A DNA stretch of 64,000 nucleotides from assembly GCF_004153605.1 (NCBI RefSeq), contig NZ_SDSI01000005.1:1-64000 (forward strand), written 5' to 3'. Below, one piece after another: positions 8,511 to 17,363 of the stretch. The stretch's first letter is position 1; every line of letters begins with the position of its first letter. The position numbers and the translations under genes are program-made. Origin of the DNA: Qipengyuania_B thermophila (GTDB lineage Bacteria > Pseudomonadota > Alphaproteobacteria > Sphingomonadales > Sphingomonadaceae). A model generated the notes under the pieces. The model did not search any database and was not told the DNA's origin. It saw nothing but the letters and a program-made list of their open reading frames with translations.

Positions 8511-10055
8511 TCAGTCCAGCCCCGCCGCCTCCAGCAGCATGCGGGTGCCCGCGTCAAGCGGCTCGCCGCCGCCCTTGTCCATGGCGGTGGCGATGCGCTT
8601 GCCAAGCTCCACCCCGAACTGGTCGAACGGGTTGATCTGCATCAGCACCGCGTTGCAGAAGGTGCGGTGCTCGTGAAAGGCGATCAGCGCGCCGAGCGTG
8701 GCCGCGTCGATGTCGTCGCACAGGATCGTGGCCGAGGGCCGGTCGCCGGGATAGGCGCGCGCCGGATCCTCGCCCTTGGCCCCGGCCATCAGCGCGGCGC
8801 CCTGCGCAAGGCAGTTCTGCAGCAGGATGCGGTGGTGCGCCGGATCAAGCGCGTCGCCCGGCGCCACCGCGGCGATGAAGTCCACCGGGGCGAGCTGCGT
8901 GCCCTGGTGGAGCAGCTGGAACACGGCGTGCTGCGCGTCCGTGCCCAGCCCGCCCCACGTCACCGGCGCGGTCGGCCCGTCCACCGGCTGCTGGTCAAAA
9001 GTCACGCCCTTGCCGTTCGACTCCATCTCGAGCTGCTGCAGATAGGCCGGAAACAGCGCCAGCCGTTCGTCATAGGCGAAGACGGCGCGTGTCTGACACC
9101 CGCGCACGCGGGTGTAATACTGGTCGGCGAATGCGGCGCGCAGCGGAAGGTTGGCGCGTCCCTCGGTGTCGCGGAAATGCTCGTCCACCGCCCGCGCGCC
9201 GGCGAGCAGGGCCGTGAACGCCTCCCACCCGGCCGCCAGCGCCACCGGAAAGCCGATCGACGACCACAGCGAATAGCGTCCGCCGACGCTGGCGGGGAAC
9301 GGCAGCACGCGGGTCTCGTCGACGCCGAAGGCGACCGCCTTGTCGGGGTCGGCGGTGAGCGCGATCACCCGGCCATAGGGGTCCGCCACCCCGCTCTCCT
9401 CGAGCCAGCGCAGCGCGCTGCGCGCATTGGTCATGGTCTCGATGGTGGTGAAGGTCTTGGACGCCACCGCGATCAGCGTCGTCGCCGGGTCGCAGGCGCC
9501 GAAGGCCCGCTCCAGCGCCAGCCCGTCGATGTTGCTGACCACGTGCGTGTTCACCAGCGCCCCGTCCGTGGTCAGCGCCCCGATCGCCAGCGCCGGTCCC
9601 AGGGCCGAGCCACCGATGCCGATGTGGATGAGGTGCCGCACCTCGCCAAGCGCGCCGCCATGCACCGCCTCCACCAGCAGCCGCATGCGTTCGCGCAGCG
9701 CCTCGGCCTCCTCGACGTCGGCCGCCGCGCCGATGCCGCGCTGGGCGATGTGGGTGGCGGCGCGGTTCTCGGTGACGTTGACCCGCTCCCCGTCGAGCAG
9801 CGCCGCGCGGCGCGACGCAAAGCCGCACGCCTCGGCAAGCCGCTCGAACGCGGCAAGCAGCGCGTCGTCGAGATGGGTCTTGGACCAGTCGCACAACAGG
9901 CCGCCGGCCGTCCCGTGGCCCGCGTCGCCTTCGCCCCACGCGATCCGTCCCGACAGGCGTGTCGCCCGCTCAGGGTCGCTGGCGAACAGCGCGTCGAGGG
10001 TGCGCCGTTCCACCCGCCGCACCGCTTCCCACGCCGTCAGAACCGCCTCGCTCAT
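8511..10055 (-). CDS. pgi: Glucose-6-phosphate isomerase
   Basis: 514 residues from MSEAVLTAWEAVRRVERRT. Interconverts glucose-6-phosphate and fructose-6-phosphate in the cytosol. The two family signatures are present: the GIGGSALGPALAIGAL and ASKTFTTIETMTNA sugar-phosphate loops, and near the C-terminus KGVTFDQQPVDGPTAPVTWG with the catalytic region HQGTQLAPVDFI. Further upstream in-frame codons run into the divergent lepB and carry no similarity. The 64-base spacer to lepB must hold both promoters. It supplies hexose phosphate that could feed the trehalose operon elsewhere in the window. Confidence 0.96.
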   Translation of the reverse strand: MSEAVLTAWEAVRRVERRTLDALFASDPERATRLSGRIAWGEGDAGHGTAGGLLCDWSKTHLDDALLAAFERLAEACGFASRRAALLDGERVNVTENRAATHIAQRGIGAAADVEEAEALRERMRLLVEAVHGGALGEVRHLIHIGIGGSALGPALAIGALTTDGALVNTHVVSNIDGLALERAFGACDPATTLIAVASKTFTTIETMTNARSALRWLEESGVADPYGRVIALTADPDKAVAFGVDETRVLPFPASVGGRYSLWSSIGFPVALAAGWEAFTALLAGARAVDEHFRDTEGRANLPLRAAFADQYYTRVRGCQTRAVFAYDERLALFPAYLQQLEMESNGKGVTFDQQPVDGPTAPVTWGGLGTDAQHAVFQLLHQGTQLAPVDFIAAVAPGDALDPAHHRILLQNCLAQGAALMAGAKGEDPARAYPGDRPSATILCDDIDAATLGALIAFHEHRTFCNAVLMQINPFDQFGVELGKRIATAMDKGGGEPLDAGTRMLLEAAGLD

Positions 10056-10119
10056 TGCAAATCCCTTTATCGTCGCCGAAGGGGCGGTTAGGGCGTCGGG
10101 CGATGAATGGAAAGGCCCT

Positions 10120-10986
10120 GTGCTGCACGACGCGCGCCCGGTGACCGGCTGGCAGAGCCGCCGGCGCGATGCGCCCGCGTCCGCGCCCCGCCGCCGGCGC
10201 GCGGCCGTGGCGGGCGGATCGGGGTACACGCTGTTTCTCGCCGTGCTGCTGCTCGCCGTGCTGTTGCTGCGCACGCTGGTGGTCGCACCCTTCTCCATCC
10301 CCTCGGAGTCGATGATGCCGGGCCTGCTGCGCGGCGATGTGCTGCTGGCGGCGAAATGGCCCTATGGCTGGTCGCGCCACTCCTTCGCCCTTCCCGTGCC
10401 GCTGCCGCTGCCCGACGGGCAGATCGCCGCCGCCACGCCGCGACGGGGCGACGTGGTGATCTTCCGCCACCCGGTCGAGCGGGCGGACTACATCAAGCGC
10501 GCCGTCGCCATCCCCGGCGACGCGATCGCGCTCGTGAACGGCGTCCCGGTGCTGAACGGCCGGCCGCTGGAGCAGCGCCCGCTGCCTGACCTGCGCCTGC
10601 CGGCGGACCCGCGCACCGGCTGCGCCGCGGCTGTCGGCGCCTTCACCGACGCGGCAGGACCGGCCTGCATCTACCGACAGGCGCTGGAACGCACGCCGGA
10701 GGGGCGGGAGTATCGGGTGTTCGACAGCGGCACCCGGCCCGCCGACAGCCATGGGCCGCTCGTGGTGCCCGAGGGCATGGTGTTCGTGCTGGGCGACAAC
10801 CGCGACAACTCGCTCGACAGCCGCTTCCCCGCGGTGGCAGACGGGGGCACGGGGCTGGTCGCGCAGGACCGGCTGATTGCGCGCGCCGGCCTCGTCGTGT
10901 TCTCGTCCGACGGCACGGCCCGCTGGGACGCGCCCCTGACGTGGCTGACCGCCGTGCGCTGGCGGCGGATCGGAACCGTCCTGTGA
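10120..10986 (+). CDS. lepB: Signal peptidase I
   Basis: About 288 residues if the GTG in front of LHDARPVTGW is used; another GTG seven codons later is equally possible and no ATG is in frame nearby. One N-terminal membrane anchor (about residues 36-58, YTLFLAVLLLAVLLL) is followed by the catalytic serine box IPSESMMPG (Ser64), the general-base lysine in GDVVIFRHP...YIKRAVAIPGD (Lys126) and the C-terminal box GDNRDNSLDSR. It removes signal peptides from secreted proteins on the periplasmic side. First gene of lepB-rnc-era; its stop overlaps the rnc start (GTGA). Confidence 0.94.
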   Translation: MLHDARPVTGWQSRRRDAPASAPRRRRAAVAGGSGYTLFLAVLLLAVLLLRTLVVAPFSIPSESMMPGLLRGDVLLAAKWPYGWSRHSFALPVPLPLPDGQIAAATPRRGDVVIFRHPVERADYIKRAVAIPGDAIALVNGVPVLNGRPLEQRPLPDLRLPADPRTGCAAAVGAFTDAAGPACIYRQALERTPEGREYRVFDSGTRPADSHGPLVVPEGMVFVLGDNRDNSLDSRFPAVADGGTGLVAQDRLIARAGLVVFSSDGTARWDAPLTWLTAVRWRRIGTVL

Positions 10987-11654
10987 GCGCGCTCGGCCAA
11001 GCCACGCTGGACTGGCTGCGCGAAAGCGGCTTCGCCGTGCGCGACGAGGCGCTGTGGCGGCGCGCCCTCACCCATGGCAGCACGGGAGAGCGGGACACCT
11101 ACGAACGGCTCGAATTCCTCGGCGACCGGGTTCTGGGCCTTGCCACCGCCGCCTGGCTTTACGCCCATGACGGCGCTGCCGAAGGCCGCCTGTCGCAGCG
11201 GCAGAACGCGCTCGTCAGCCGCGAGACCTGTGCCGCCGTGGCCCGGCGGATCGGAGTTCCGGCGCATCTGCGCCTCGGCACGCAGGCGCGCGACGACGGC
11301 GGCCGCGACAGCGACAACATCCTTGGCGACGTGATGGAGGCACTGCTCGGGGCGCAGTTCGTCGAGGAGGGGTTCGAGGGCAGCGCGGCGCTGGTCCACC
11401 GCCTGTGGGGCGAGCTGCTCGCCGGCGCGGCGGGTCAGGGCAAGCACCCCAAGAGCGCGCTGCAGGAGTGGGCCGCCGCCGCCCGCCGCCGCCCGCCCGA
11501 ATACAGCGTGATCGGGCGCGAAGGCCCGGACCACGCCGCCCGCTTCACCGTGCGCGTCGCGGTCCACAATGTCGGCGAGGCGCAGGCCACCGCCCCCAGC
11601 AAGCAGGAGGCCGAGAAGGAGGCCGCCCGCCTGTTTATGGAGAAATACGGATGA
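10983..11654 (+). CDS. rnc: Ribonuclease III
   Basis: 223 residues starting at the GTG that overlaps the lepB stop. The catalytic domain contains the signature ERLEFLGDRVLG and the second acidic cluster DNILGDVMEALLGAQFVEEG, which supply the Mg2+-binding Glu/Asp residues. A C-terminal double-stranded-RNA-binding domain covers about the last 70 residues (HPKSALQEWAAAARRR ... ATAPSKQEAEKEAARLFMEK). It cleaves double-stranded RNA, including rRNA precursors. ATGA overlap with era implies translational coupling of the two rRNA-maturation genes. Confidence 0.96.
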   Translation: MSALGQATLDWLRESGFAVRDEALWRRALTHGSTGERDTYERLEFLGDRVLGLATAAWLYAHDGAAEGRLSQRQNALVSRETCAAVARRIGVPAHLRLGTQARDDGGRDSDNILGDVMEALLGAQFVEEGFEGSAALVHRLWGELLAGAAGQGKHPKSALQEWAAAARRRPPEYSVIGREGPDHAARFTVRVAVHNVGEAQATAPSKQEAEKEAARLFMEKYG

Positions 11655-12553
11655 ACACGGAACCGACGCGCTGCGGCGTGGTGGCGGTGCTGGGCGCGCC
11701 GAACGCGGGCAAGTCGACGCTGGTGAACCAGCTCGTCGGGCAGAAGGTGGCCATCACCAGCGCCAAGGCGCAGACCACGCGCGCGCGGATGCTGGGCATC
11801 GCGCTTCACGGCGCGACGCAGATGATCCTGGTCGACACACCCGGCATCTTCGCGCCGCGCCGGCGGCTCGACCGGGCGATGGTCAATGCGGCGTGGGAGG
11901 GGGCGCAGGCCGCGGATGCGCTGCTGCTGCTGGTCGATCCGGTGAAGCAGCGGCGCCACGAGCTCGATCCCCTGCTCGAACGGCTGGCGCAGCGCACCGA
12001 GCGCCGGATCCTCGTGCTGAACAAGGTCGATGCGGCGAAGAAGGAGCCGCTGCTCGGCCTTGCCGGCGAGCTGACCGGGAAGGTCGATTTCGCCGAGGTG
12101 TTCTTCGTCTCCGCCCTTACCGGCGACGGGGTGCCGGAGATGAAGGCCGCGCTGGCCGCGATGATGCCCGAAGGCTTCTGGCACTATCCCGAGGACCAGG
12201 TGTCCGACGCGTCCGAGCGGCTTCTGGCCGCCGAGATCACCCGCGAGCAGCTCTACCGCCAGCTGCACGAGGAGCTGCCCTACGACAGCGCCGTGCGGCC
12301 GGAGAAGTACGTCCAGCGTCGCGACGGCAGCGTGGAGATCCACCAGCAGATCGTGGTCGGCCGCGACACGCAGCGGGCGATCGTGCTCGGCAAGGGTGGC
12401 GCGCGCATCAAGGCGATCGGCGAGGCGGCGAGGCGCGAGCTGACAGAGCTGCTGGGGCAGAAGGTCCACCTCTTCCTGCACGTGAAGGTGGAGGAAAACT
12501 GGGCCGAGAACCGCGAATTCTACGAGGAGATCGGGCTGGACTGGACGCGGTGA
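11651..12553 (+). CDS. era: GTPase Era
   Basis: 300 residues, standard length. The GTPase domain has G1 GAPNAGKST, switch region AKAQTTRARMLGI, G3 VDTPGIF, G4 NKVD and G5 VSALTGDG. The C-terminal KH domain is seen in VVGRDTQRAIVLGKGGARIK and HLFLHVKVEENW. It binds the 3' end of 16S rRNA during 30S assembly. Coupled to rnc by ATGA. In many relatives recO would follow; here the convergent AT-rich gene begins nine bases after the stop. Confidence 0.97.
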   Translation: MNTEPTRCGVVAVLGAPNAGKSTLVNQLVGQKVAITSAKAQTTRARMLGIALHGATQMILVDTPGIFAPRRRLDRAMVNAAWEGAQAADALLLLVDPVKQRRHELDPLLERLAQRTERRILVLNKVDAAKKEPLLGLAGELTGKVDFAEVFFVSALTGDGVPEMKAALAAMMPEGFWHYPEDQVSDASERLLAAEITREQLYRQLHEELPYDSAVRPEKYVQRRDGSVEIHQQIVVGRDTQRAIVLGKGGARIKAIGEAARRELTELLGQKVHLFLHVKVEENWAENREFYEEIGLDWTR

Positions 12554-12562
12554 GGGTTCACC

Positions 12563-13093
12563 TCATGCCCCGTGATCACGGTAAACGATATGCGAGTTAA
12601 ATGATGCTGCCAAGGCTGCAGTGCACAGATTAGCTAATCTAGTATTCACCTTATCAAGCTCAGTAGCTGTCACTCGGTAAGTTCCTCTTTCAATCCCTTG
12701 CGGATTGCTGTCTTTCCTCTTGATCCAATGCAATTCGAGAACACTTTTCTCTTGCTGTCCATACGGCCAGAATGAATGTGACAAGCAGTTTCTGTGCCAT
12801 AGCAGCTGCAGAGAATCAGTGACTATTTTGTCGAGGTTAGGTGAGGACAGGTTCCTTGCCTTGTAAGCATTGATGATTAGCGCACGCCACTGCAAAACAG
12901 TATCTCTGCCGCCAAGCGGAAAGCGCTTTTGATCAACGATTTCTGCGCTGAAAGGCCATGTTCTTAGCGCCATCACGTCGCTTGTCATGATGCCTTCGAT
13001 GCGCGCCCACCACGATATCACGGCACCAGTTAGATATATGAAATCTGAGTTAGTGTTGCCAGGAATGACCCCTCGCAGTTGCTGCGGCTCCAA
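12563..13093 (-). CDS. Orphan accessory protein with HEPN-like RNxxxH motif
   Basis: 176 residues from a TTG start preceded by an AGGA motif. GC content is about 45-50%, far below the flanking genes, which suggests horizontal acquisition. No signal peptide or clear membrane helix; probably mostly helical. The segment LLWHRNCLSHSFW carries R-N-x3-H, the Rx4-6H active-site pattern of HEPN ribonucleases. An upstream helix containing WWARIEG resembles the first helix of such folds, where a conserved acidic residue sits. HEPN proteins are commonly RNA-cleaving toxins or defence effectors. No nucleotidyltransferase antitoxin partner is adjacent. The HEPN assignment rests on one motif and is tentative; otherwise unknown. 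Confidence 0.55.
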   Translation of the reverse strand: MEPQQLRGVIPGNTNSDFIYLTGAVISWWARIEGIMTSDVMALRTWPFSAEIVDQKRFPLGGRDTVLQWRALIINAYKARNLSSPNLDKIVTDSLQLLWHRNCLSHSFWPYGQQEKSVLELHWIKRKDSNPQGIERGTYRVTATELDKVNTRLANLCTAALAASFNSHIVYRDHGA

Positions 13094-13265
13094 GGTTTGT
13101 TCCTAGTCGAGTGCAGTCAGGCGAGACATGCAGCGCGGGTATAGCAATCTCAAGCCTTATCCTAGACAATTGATGAAGCGGTGAAAGCTCGTTCGCCTTT
13201 CCGTCAGCCGCTTGCAGCGGCTGCCGCCTCCCCGCTTGCGACTGCGTCGAGAGCGAGGAGGATCA

Positions 13266-13949
13266 TCAGCTCGCCAACCCCTCCAGCTTCGCCTTCAGCT
13301 GCGCCTCGTCGAACGGCTTGAGCACATAGTCGTCCGCGCCCGCGGCGATGCCGTCGTGAATGTCCCTGGCCGCGCCCTTGGAGGTGCAGAACACCACCAC
13401 CGGCGCACGGCTTGCCGGCAGCGCCCGCAGGCGGGTGACGAATTCGATGCCGCTCATCACCGGCATCTGCCAGTCGGTCAGCACCAGATGAGGCATCGCC
13501 ACCTGACAACGCGACAGCGCCTCCTCGCCGTTCTCGGCCTCGGTGACGCGGTAGCCCAGCCCTTCCGCGATGCGGCGTGCGACCTTGCGCACCACGCGCG
13601 AGTCGTCGACGATCAGGCAATGGCGCGGCTCGGCCGGCCGGGCCGCCGACGCGCGTGACGCCTTGGCGGCTGCCACCTGCGCCGCAACCGGATCGTCGGC
13701 CACCGGGGTGAGCGCGGCCGGCGGTGCGGGCGGCGCCGCCGCGCGCCGCATTGCCGTGCCGTCGCCCGGCGAGAGCGCCCTTTCCGCGTCCTGAGGGCCG
13801 GCGGGCTCCGCATCGCCGGCCGAGCCCTGCGCCTCCGCGCGCCGCTGGTGCAGCAGGCGGTCTGCCAGCGAGCCGCCGTCGGCTCCGGCCGTCCCGGCAG
13901 GGCCGCGCCCACCGCGCTTGATCAACCCGTGTATGGCACGCTCTCCCAT
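13266..13949 (-). CDS. Single-domain response regulator with long disordered N-terminus
   Basis: 227 residues. Residues ~1-107 are low-complexity (Ala/Pro/Arg-rich). Residues ~108-227 form a CheY-like receiver: CLIVDDSRVVRKVARRI with the acidic pocket, LVLTDWQMPVMSG with the phosphoacceptor Asp, VVVFCTSKG with the conserved Thr/Ser, and DDYVLKPF with the conserved Lys. There is no output domain, so it would act through protein partners. The ATG used here overlaps the upstream gene by 28 bases; a TTG eight codons later would form a tidy TTGA overlap with that gene's stop and is equally credible. The cognate kinase is not in the window. Confidence 0.8.
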   Translation of the reverse strand: MGERAIHGLIKRGGRGPAGTAGADGGSLADRLLHQRRAEAQGSAGDAEPAGPQDAERALSPGDGTAMRRAAAPPAPPAALTPVADDPVAAQVAAAKASRASAARPAEPRHCLIVDDSRVVRKVARRIAEGLGYRVTEAENGEEALSRCQVAMPHLVLTDWQMPVMSGIEFVTRLRALPASRAPVVVFCTSKGAARDIHDGIAAGADDYVLKPFDEAQLKAKLEGLAS

Positions 13950-14221
13950 TCGGCTTCGGCGTCCGCAGCCGCGGGCGTCGCCAGCGCCGCAGGCGCCGGG
14001 GTCAGGGCTTCCGCCTCGCCCGGGGTCATCCGCACATGCAGATAAGGCACCCAGACATCACCGTATTCGGCCTTCTGGTACCACAGGTCGAGCACGTCGT
14101 AGGAAGCCCAGAAGCCGTTCGCCTCGCGCAGCCGCAGCCCTTCGCCGATGCGCGGGAGCGCCGCGAAGCGGAGGCGTTGCTGGCTCTGCAGCGTCTCGTT
14201 CTGGATTTCGACTTCGATCAC
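13922..14221 (-). CDS. Small hypothetical protein
   Basis: 99 residues with an ordered N-terminal part (MIEVEIQNETLQSQQRLRF, then LREANGFWASYDVLDLWYQK) and an Ala/Pro-rich acidic tail. No signal peptide or membrane segment. It directly precedes the response regulator with an overlap, so the two are probably translated from one message. I recognise no family; absence of cysteines and of catalytic-looking motifs gives no functional hint. Confidence 0.6.
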   Translation of the reverse strand: MIEVEIQNETLQSQQRLRFAALPRIGEGLRLREANGFWASYDVLDLWYQKAEYGDVWVPYLHVRMTPGEAEALTPAPAALATPAAADAEAEWESVPYTG

Positions 14222-14297
14222 CGTCCGGCTCGCCTGTTGCCTGCCGCAGCGAGGCTAGCGGGCAAGGGTTGCCGAATTGCAAACGCCCCGCGCTCGG

Positions 14298-16901
14298 TCA
14301 GCTCTGCGCCGGCGCCTTGCGGCCTGTCGCCGGCTTGCGCGGCTGGGCGGCCGCCGCCTTGCGTGGTTTGGCCGCCGCCTTGCCCGCGGCGGCGCGGGCG
14401 GGCTTGCGGCGGCCACCCTTCTTCGCCGGCGCCGCCGCCGCGCGCGCGTCGATGAGCGCGATCGCCTGCGCCGCCTCCAGCTCCTCGGGCTTTACACCTT
14501 TGGGAATAGTGGCGTTGATCGTTCCGTCGGTGACATAGGGGCCGTAGCGGCCCGGCAGCACCCTAATCTCGCCCCCGGACGTCGGGTGTTCGCCCAGCGT
14601 CTTGATCGGTTCGAGCGGAGCGCGCGCGCCGCGTCCGCCCCGCCCGGCCGCCGCCTCGGCCAGCAGGGTGACGGCCGCGTTCATGCCGGTGTCGAACACG
14701 TCCTGCGTGCTGGCAAGCTTCGCATACTTGCCATCGTGTTTCAGATAGGGGCCGTAGCGCCCGATGCTCGCCTCGATGTCCAGCCCGGTTTCGGGATGCA
14801 CGCCGACGATCCGCGGCAGGGCGAGCAGCTTCAGCGCCCATTCGAGATCGAGTTCGCCGATGTCGCGCGGAATGCTCGCGCGCTTTGCGTCCTTGCCCTC
14901 GCCCAGCTGGACATACGGGCCGAACCGGCCGGTCTTGCGCGTCACCGGAAGGCCCGTATCCGGATCGTTGCCGAGCACCTCGTCCTCGCCCGCGGCGGCC
15001 GCGTCCCCGCCGCCCTGCGCGAAGCGGCGGGAATAGGAGCACTCCGGATAGTTGGCACAGGCGATGAAGGCGCCGAACTTGCCTCCGCGCAGGGACAGCC
15101 GCCCGCCCTCGCGCCCTTCGGCAAGGCACTTGGGGCACGCGCGCGGATCGCCGCCATCCTCGCGCGGGGGGAACAGGTAGTCGCCGAGGTACTCGTCCAG
15201 CGCCGCCGTCACCTCCGACGGCTGCTGCCCCATCACCTCGTCGGTCTTGGGCTTGAAGTCGCGCCAGAACTTGGCGAGCAGCGCCTTCCACTCCTCGCGC
15301 CCGCCGGACACCTCGTCCAGCTCGTCCTCCATCCCGGCGGTGAAGTCGTAGGCGACGTAACGGGGGAAGAACCGCTCGAGAAATGCCGTGAGGAGACGAC
15401 CCGATTCTTCGGCAAAGAAACGGTTTTTCTCTACCCGGACATACTCCCGGTCGCGCAGGGTCTGGATCGTGGAGGCGTAGGTCGACGGGCGGCCGATGCC
15501 CAGCTCCTCCAGCCGCTTGACCAGCGACGCTTCGGAAAAGCGCGGCGGCGGCTGGGTGAAGTGCTGCGTCGCCTCGACACCGTTCTTGTGCGGACAATCG
15601 CCCTGCCGCAGCACCGGCAGCAGCCCGTCGTCCTCCCCTTCCGCGTCATCCAGCCCTTCCTGATACACAGCCAGGAAGCCGGGGAACTTCACCACCTGTC
15701 CCGTCGCGCGCAGGGCGTGCTGGCCGGTGGGATCGCGCAGGGTCACGGTCGTGCGTTCCAGTTGCGCCGCTTCCATCTGGCTCGCCACGGCCCGCTTGAA
15801 GATGAGGTCGTAGAGCTTGGCCTCGTCGCCCGTTCCAGCCCGGTCGCGGGCGAAGTCGGTCGGGCGGATCCCCTCGTGCGCTTCCTGCGCGTTCTTGGCC
15901 TTGCTGGTGTAGTGGCGCGGCTTGTCCGGCAGATACGCCGCGGAATACCGATCGGCGATGGCCTTGCGGCACGCGCTGATCGCGCCCGCGTCCATCTGCA
16001 CCCCGTCCGTCCGCATGTAGGTGATCGCGCCCCCCTCATACAGCGACTGAGCCAGCCGCATGGTGTGCGCGGCGGAGAAGCCGAGCTTGCGCGCCGCTTC
16101 CTGCTGCAGGGTCGAGGTGGTGAACGGCGGCGCGGGATTGCGGCGCACCGGCCTGGTCTCGACCTCCTCCACGGTGAAGCGGCTTTCCTCAACCGCCTGC
16201 TTGGCCGCCAGTGCGCTGCCCTCGTCGCCCAGCGTCAGCTTGTCGAGTTTCTTCCCATTCCGTTGCACCAGCCGGGCGGCGAACTCGGTCCCGTCCTGCA
16301 CCATCGTGGCGACCACGGACCAGTATTCCTGCGGCCGGAACGCCTCGATCTCGCGCTCGCGCTCGACGATGAGGCGCAGGGCCACCGACTGCACCCTTCC
16401 GGCCGACTTCGCGCCGGGGAGCTTGCGCCACAACACCGGCGACAGGGTGAAGCCGAACAGGTAGTCGAGCGCGCGGCGCGCCAGATAGGCGTCGATCAGG
16501 TCATGGTCGAGATCGCGCGGCCGTGCCATCGCCTCGGTCACGGCCTGTCTGGTGATGGCGTTGAAGGTGACGCGCTGCACCTCTTTGGGCACCGCCTTGC
16601 GCTTCTTCAGGATGTCGAGCACGTGCCAGCTGATCGCCTCCCCCTCCCGGTCAGGGTCGGTGGCGAGAATCAGCCGGTCCGCCCCCTTCGCCGCATCGGC
16701 GATCGCCTTGACCTGCGCCTTCTTGCGCGGATCGGCGTAGATCTCCCAGTCCATCGCGAACTCCTCGTCCGGGCGGACGCTGCCATCCCTAGGCGGCAGG
16801 TCGCGCACATGGCCGTAGGAGGCGAGAACCTTCGTGTCCTTGCCGAGGTACTTCTCGATGGTCTTGGCCTTGGCCGGGGATTCGACGATGACGAGTTGCA
16901 T
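14298..16901 (-). CDS. topA: DNA topoisomerase I
   Basis: 867 residues, standard for a proteobacterial type IA enzyme. The TOPRIM domain (about residues 1-125) has VESPAKAKTIEKYLG and TDPDREGEAISW with the metal-binding Asp residues. The catalytic tyrosine is Tyr295 in ITYMRTDG. One clear Cys4 zinc element is present (CPKCLAEG ... CANYPECSY), followed by repeats of the form GRFGPYVQLG, GRYGPYLKHDG and GRYGPYVTDG. The tail from about residue 820 is Lys/Ala/Pro-rich, like a histone H1 tail, and probably binds DNA non-specifically. It relaxes negative supercoils. In related genomes dprA is often adjacent; here a GIY-YIG unit and a small membrane gene intervene. Confidence 0.97.
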   Translation of the reverse strand: MQLVIVESPAKAKTIEKYLGKDTKVLASYGHVRDLPPRDGSVRPDEEFAMDWEIYADPRKKAQVKAIADAAKGADRLILATDPDREGEAISWHVLDILKKRKAVPKEVQRVTFNAITRQAVTEAMARPRDLDHDLIDAYLARRALDYLFGFTLSPVLWRKLPGAKSAGRVQSVALRLIVEREREIEAFRPQEYWSVVATMVQDGTEFAARLVQRNGKKLDKLTLGDEGSALAAKQAVEESRFTVEEVETRPVRRNPAPPFTTSTLQQEAARKLGFSAAHTMRLAQSLYEGGAITYMRTDGVQMDAGAISACRKAIADRYSAAYLPDKPRHYTSKAKNAQEAHEGIRPTDFARDRAGTGDEAKLYDLIFKRAVASQMEAAQLERTTVTLRDPTGQHALRATGQVVKFPGFLAVYQEGLDDAEGEDDGLLPVLRQGDCPHKNGVEATQHFTQPPPRFSEASLVKRLEELGIGRPSTYASTIQTLRDREYVRVEKNRFFAEESGRLLTAFLERFFPRYVAYDFTAGMEDELDEVSGGREEWKALLAKFWRDFKPKTDEVMGQQPSEVTAALDEYLGDYLFPPREDGGDPRACPKCLAEGREGGRLSLRGGKFGAFIACANYPECSYSRRFAQGGGDAAAAGEDEVLGNDPDTGLPVTRKTGRFGPYVQLGEGKDAKRASIPRDIGELDLEWALKLLALPRIVGVHPETGLDIEASIGRYGPYLKHDGKYAKLASTQDVFDTGMNAAVTLLAEAAAGRGGRGARAPLEPIKTLGEHPTSGGEIRVLPGRYGPYVTDGTINATIPKGVKPEELEAAQAIALIDARAAAAPAKKGGRRKPARAAAGKAAAKPRKAAAAQPRKPATGRKAPAQS

Positions 16902-17006
16902 GGTGGTGCGAGGGAGCGCCTTACGTGTGTGTATGCGCGCGAGGGTGGGGAGCGGGGAGAGGGGGCGTCAAGGGGTTGGTTAGTGTTTTGGCTTATCAAA
17001 CTAGCC

Positions 17007-17033
17007 GTCACCCCGGACTTGATCCGGGGTGAC
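17007..17033. repeat. Left palindromic repeat of the GIY-YIG unit
   Basis: A perfect hairpin: 11-base arms GTCACCCCGGA and TCCGGGGTGAC around the loop CTTGA. An inverted copy lies on the far side of the GIY-YIG gene. Fragments of this kind are familiar from alphaproteobacterial intergenic regions, where spurious translations read SVTPDLIRG. It lies 105 bases before the topA start on the divergent side and could also act as a transcription-stopping hairpin. Confidence 0.9.
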
Positions 17034-17054
17034 GCTTCTTGAGTTTACGCGCAA

Positions 17055-17354
17055 ATGGATCGAGCAAAACGCGGCGGCTGGGTCTACATCATGGCCGACC
17101 GCTACCGCGGCACGATGTACGTCGGAATAACTGCCAATCTGGCGACGCGCGTGACACAGCACCGGCAGGGAAACGGTTCCGAGTTCTGCAAACGCTACAA
17201 CCTGCGCCGCCTCGTCTGGGCGGATCACTGTGACACTATCGAAGATGCTATTGCCCACGAGAAGCGCCTGAAACGCTGGCAGCGGGCGTGGAAATTCGAC
17301 CTGATCGAACAAGCCAACCCCGAGTGGTGCGACTTGTTCGACCCACTGGTATGA
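17055..17354 (+). CDS. GIY-YIG nuclease family protein
   Basis: 99 residues comprising one GIY-YIG domain of the UPF0213/YhbQ-like type. The signature strands are WVYIMADRYRG and MYVGIT, with the catalytic Arg in NLATRVTQHRQG and a Glu in AHEKRLKRWQRAWK, the site expected to bind the metal. Small proteins of this type are presumed single-strand or structure-specific endonucleases, but most are uncharacterised. The gene is isolated, on the opposite strand to all neighbours within 2 kb, and is bracketed by inverted copies of a GC-rich palindrome, suggesting that gene plus repeats moved here as one unit. Confidence 0.88.
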   Translation: MDRAKRGGWVYIMADRYRGTMYVGITANLATRVTQHRQGNGSEFCKRYNLRRLVWADHCDTIEDAIAHEKRLKRWQRAWKFDLIEQANPEWCDLFDPLV

Positions 17355-17363
17355 CCAAGAAGC

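Noticed and set aside
5889..10091. A 1400-codon open frame on the plus strand across tspO, gor, the antiporter and pgi
   Set aside because: Its translation is rich in Arg, His, Ala and Gln with no domain, and it lies antisense to four well-recognised genes. Long antisense frames are expected in 70% GC DNA.
12570..12581. Perfect 12-base palindrome CCGTGATCACGG
   Set aside because: It lies within the last codons of the HEPN-like gene, has no spacer or T-run, and is too short to call an operator.
14277..17042. A 921-codon open frame antisense to topA
   Set aside because: Translation is a low-complexity Arg/Leu/His sequence without motifs; topA on the other strand is certain.
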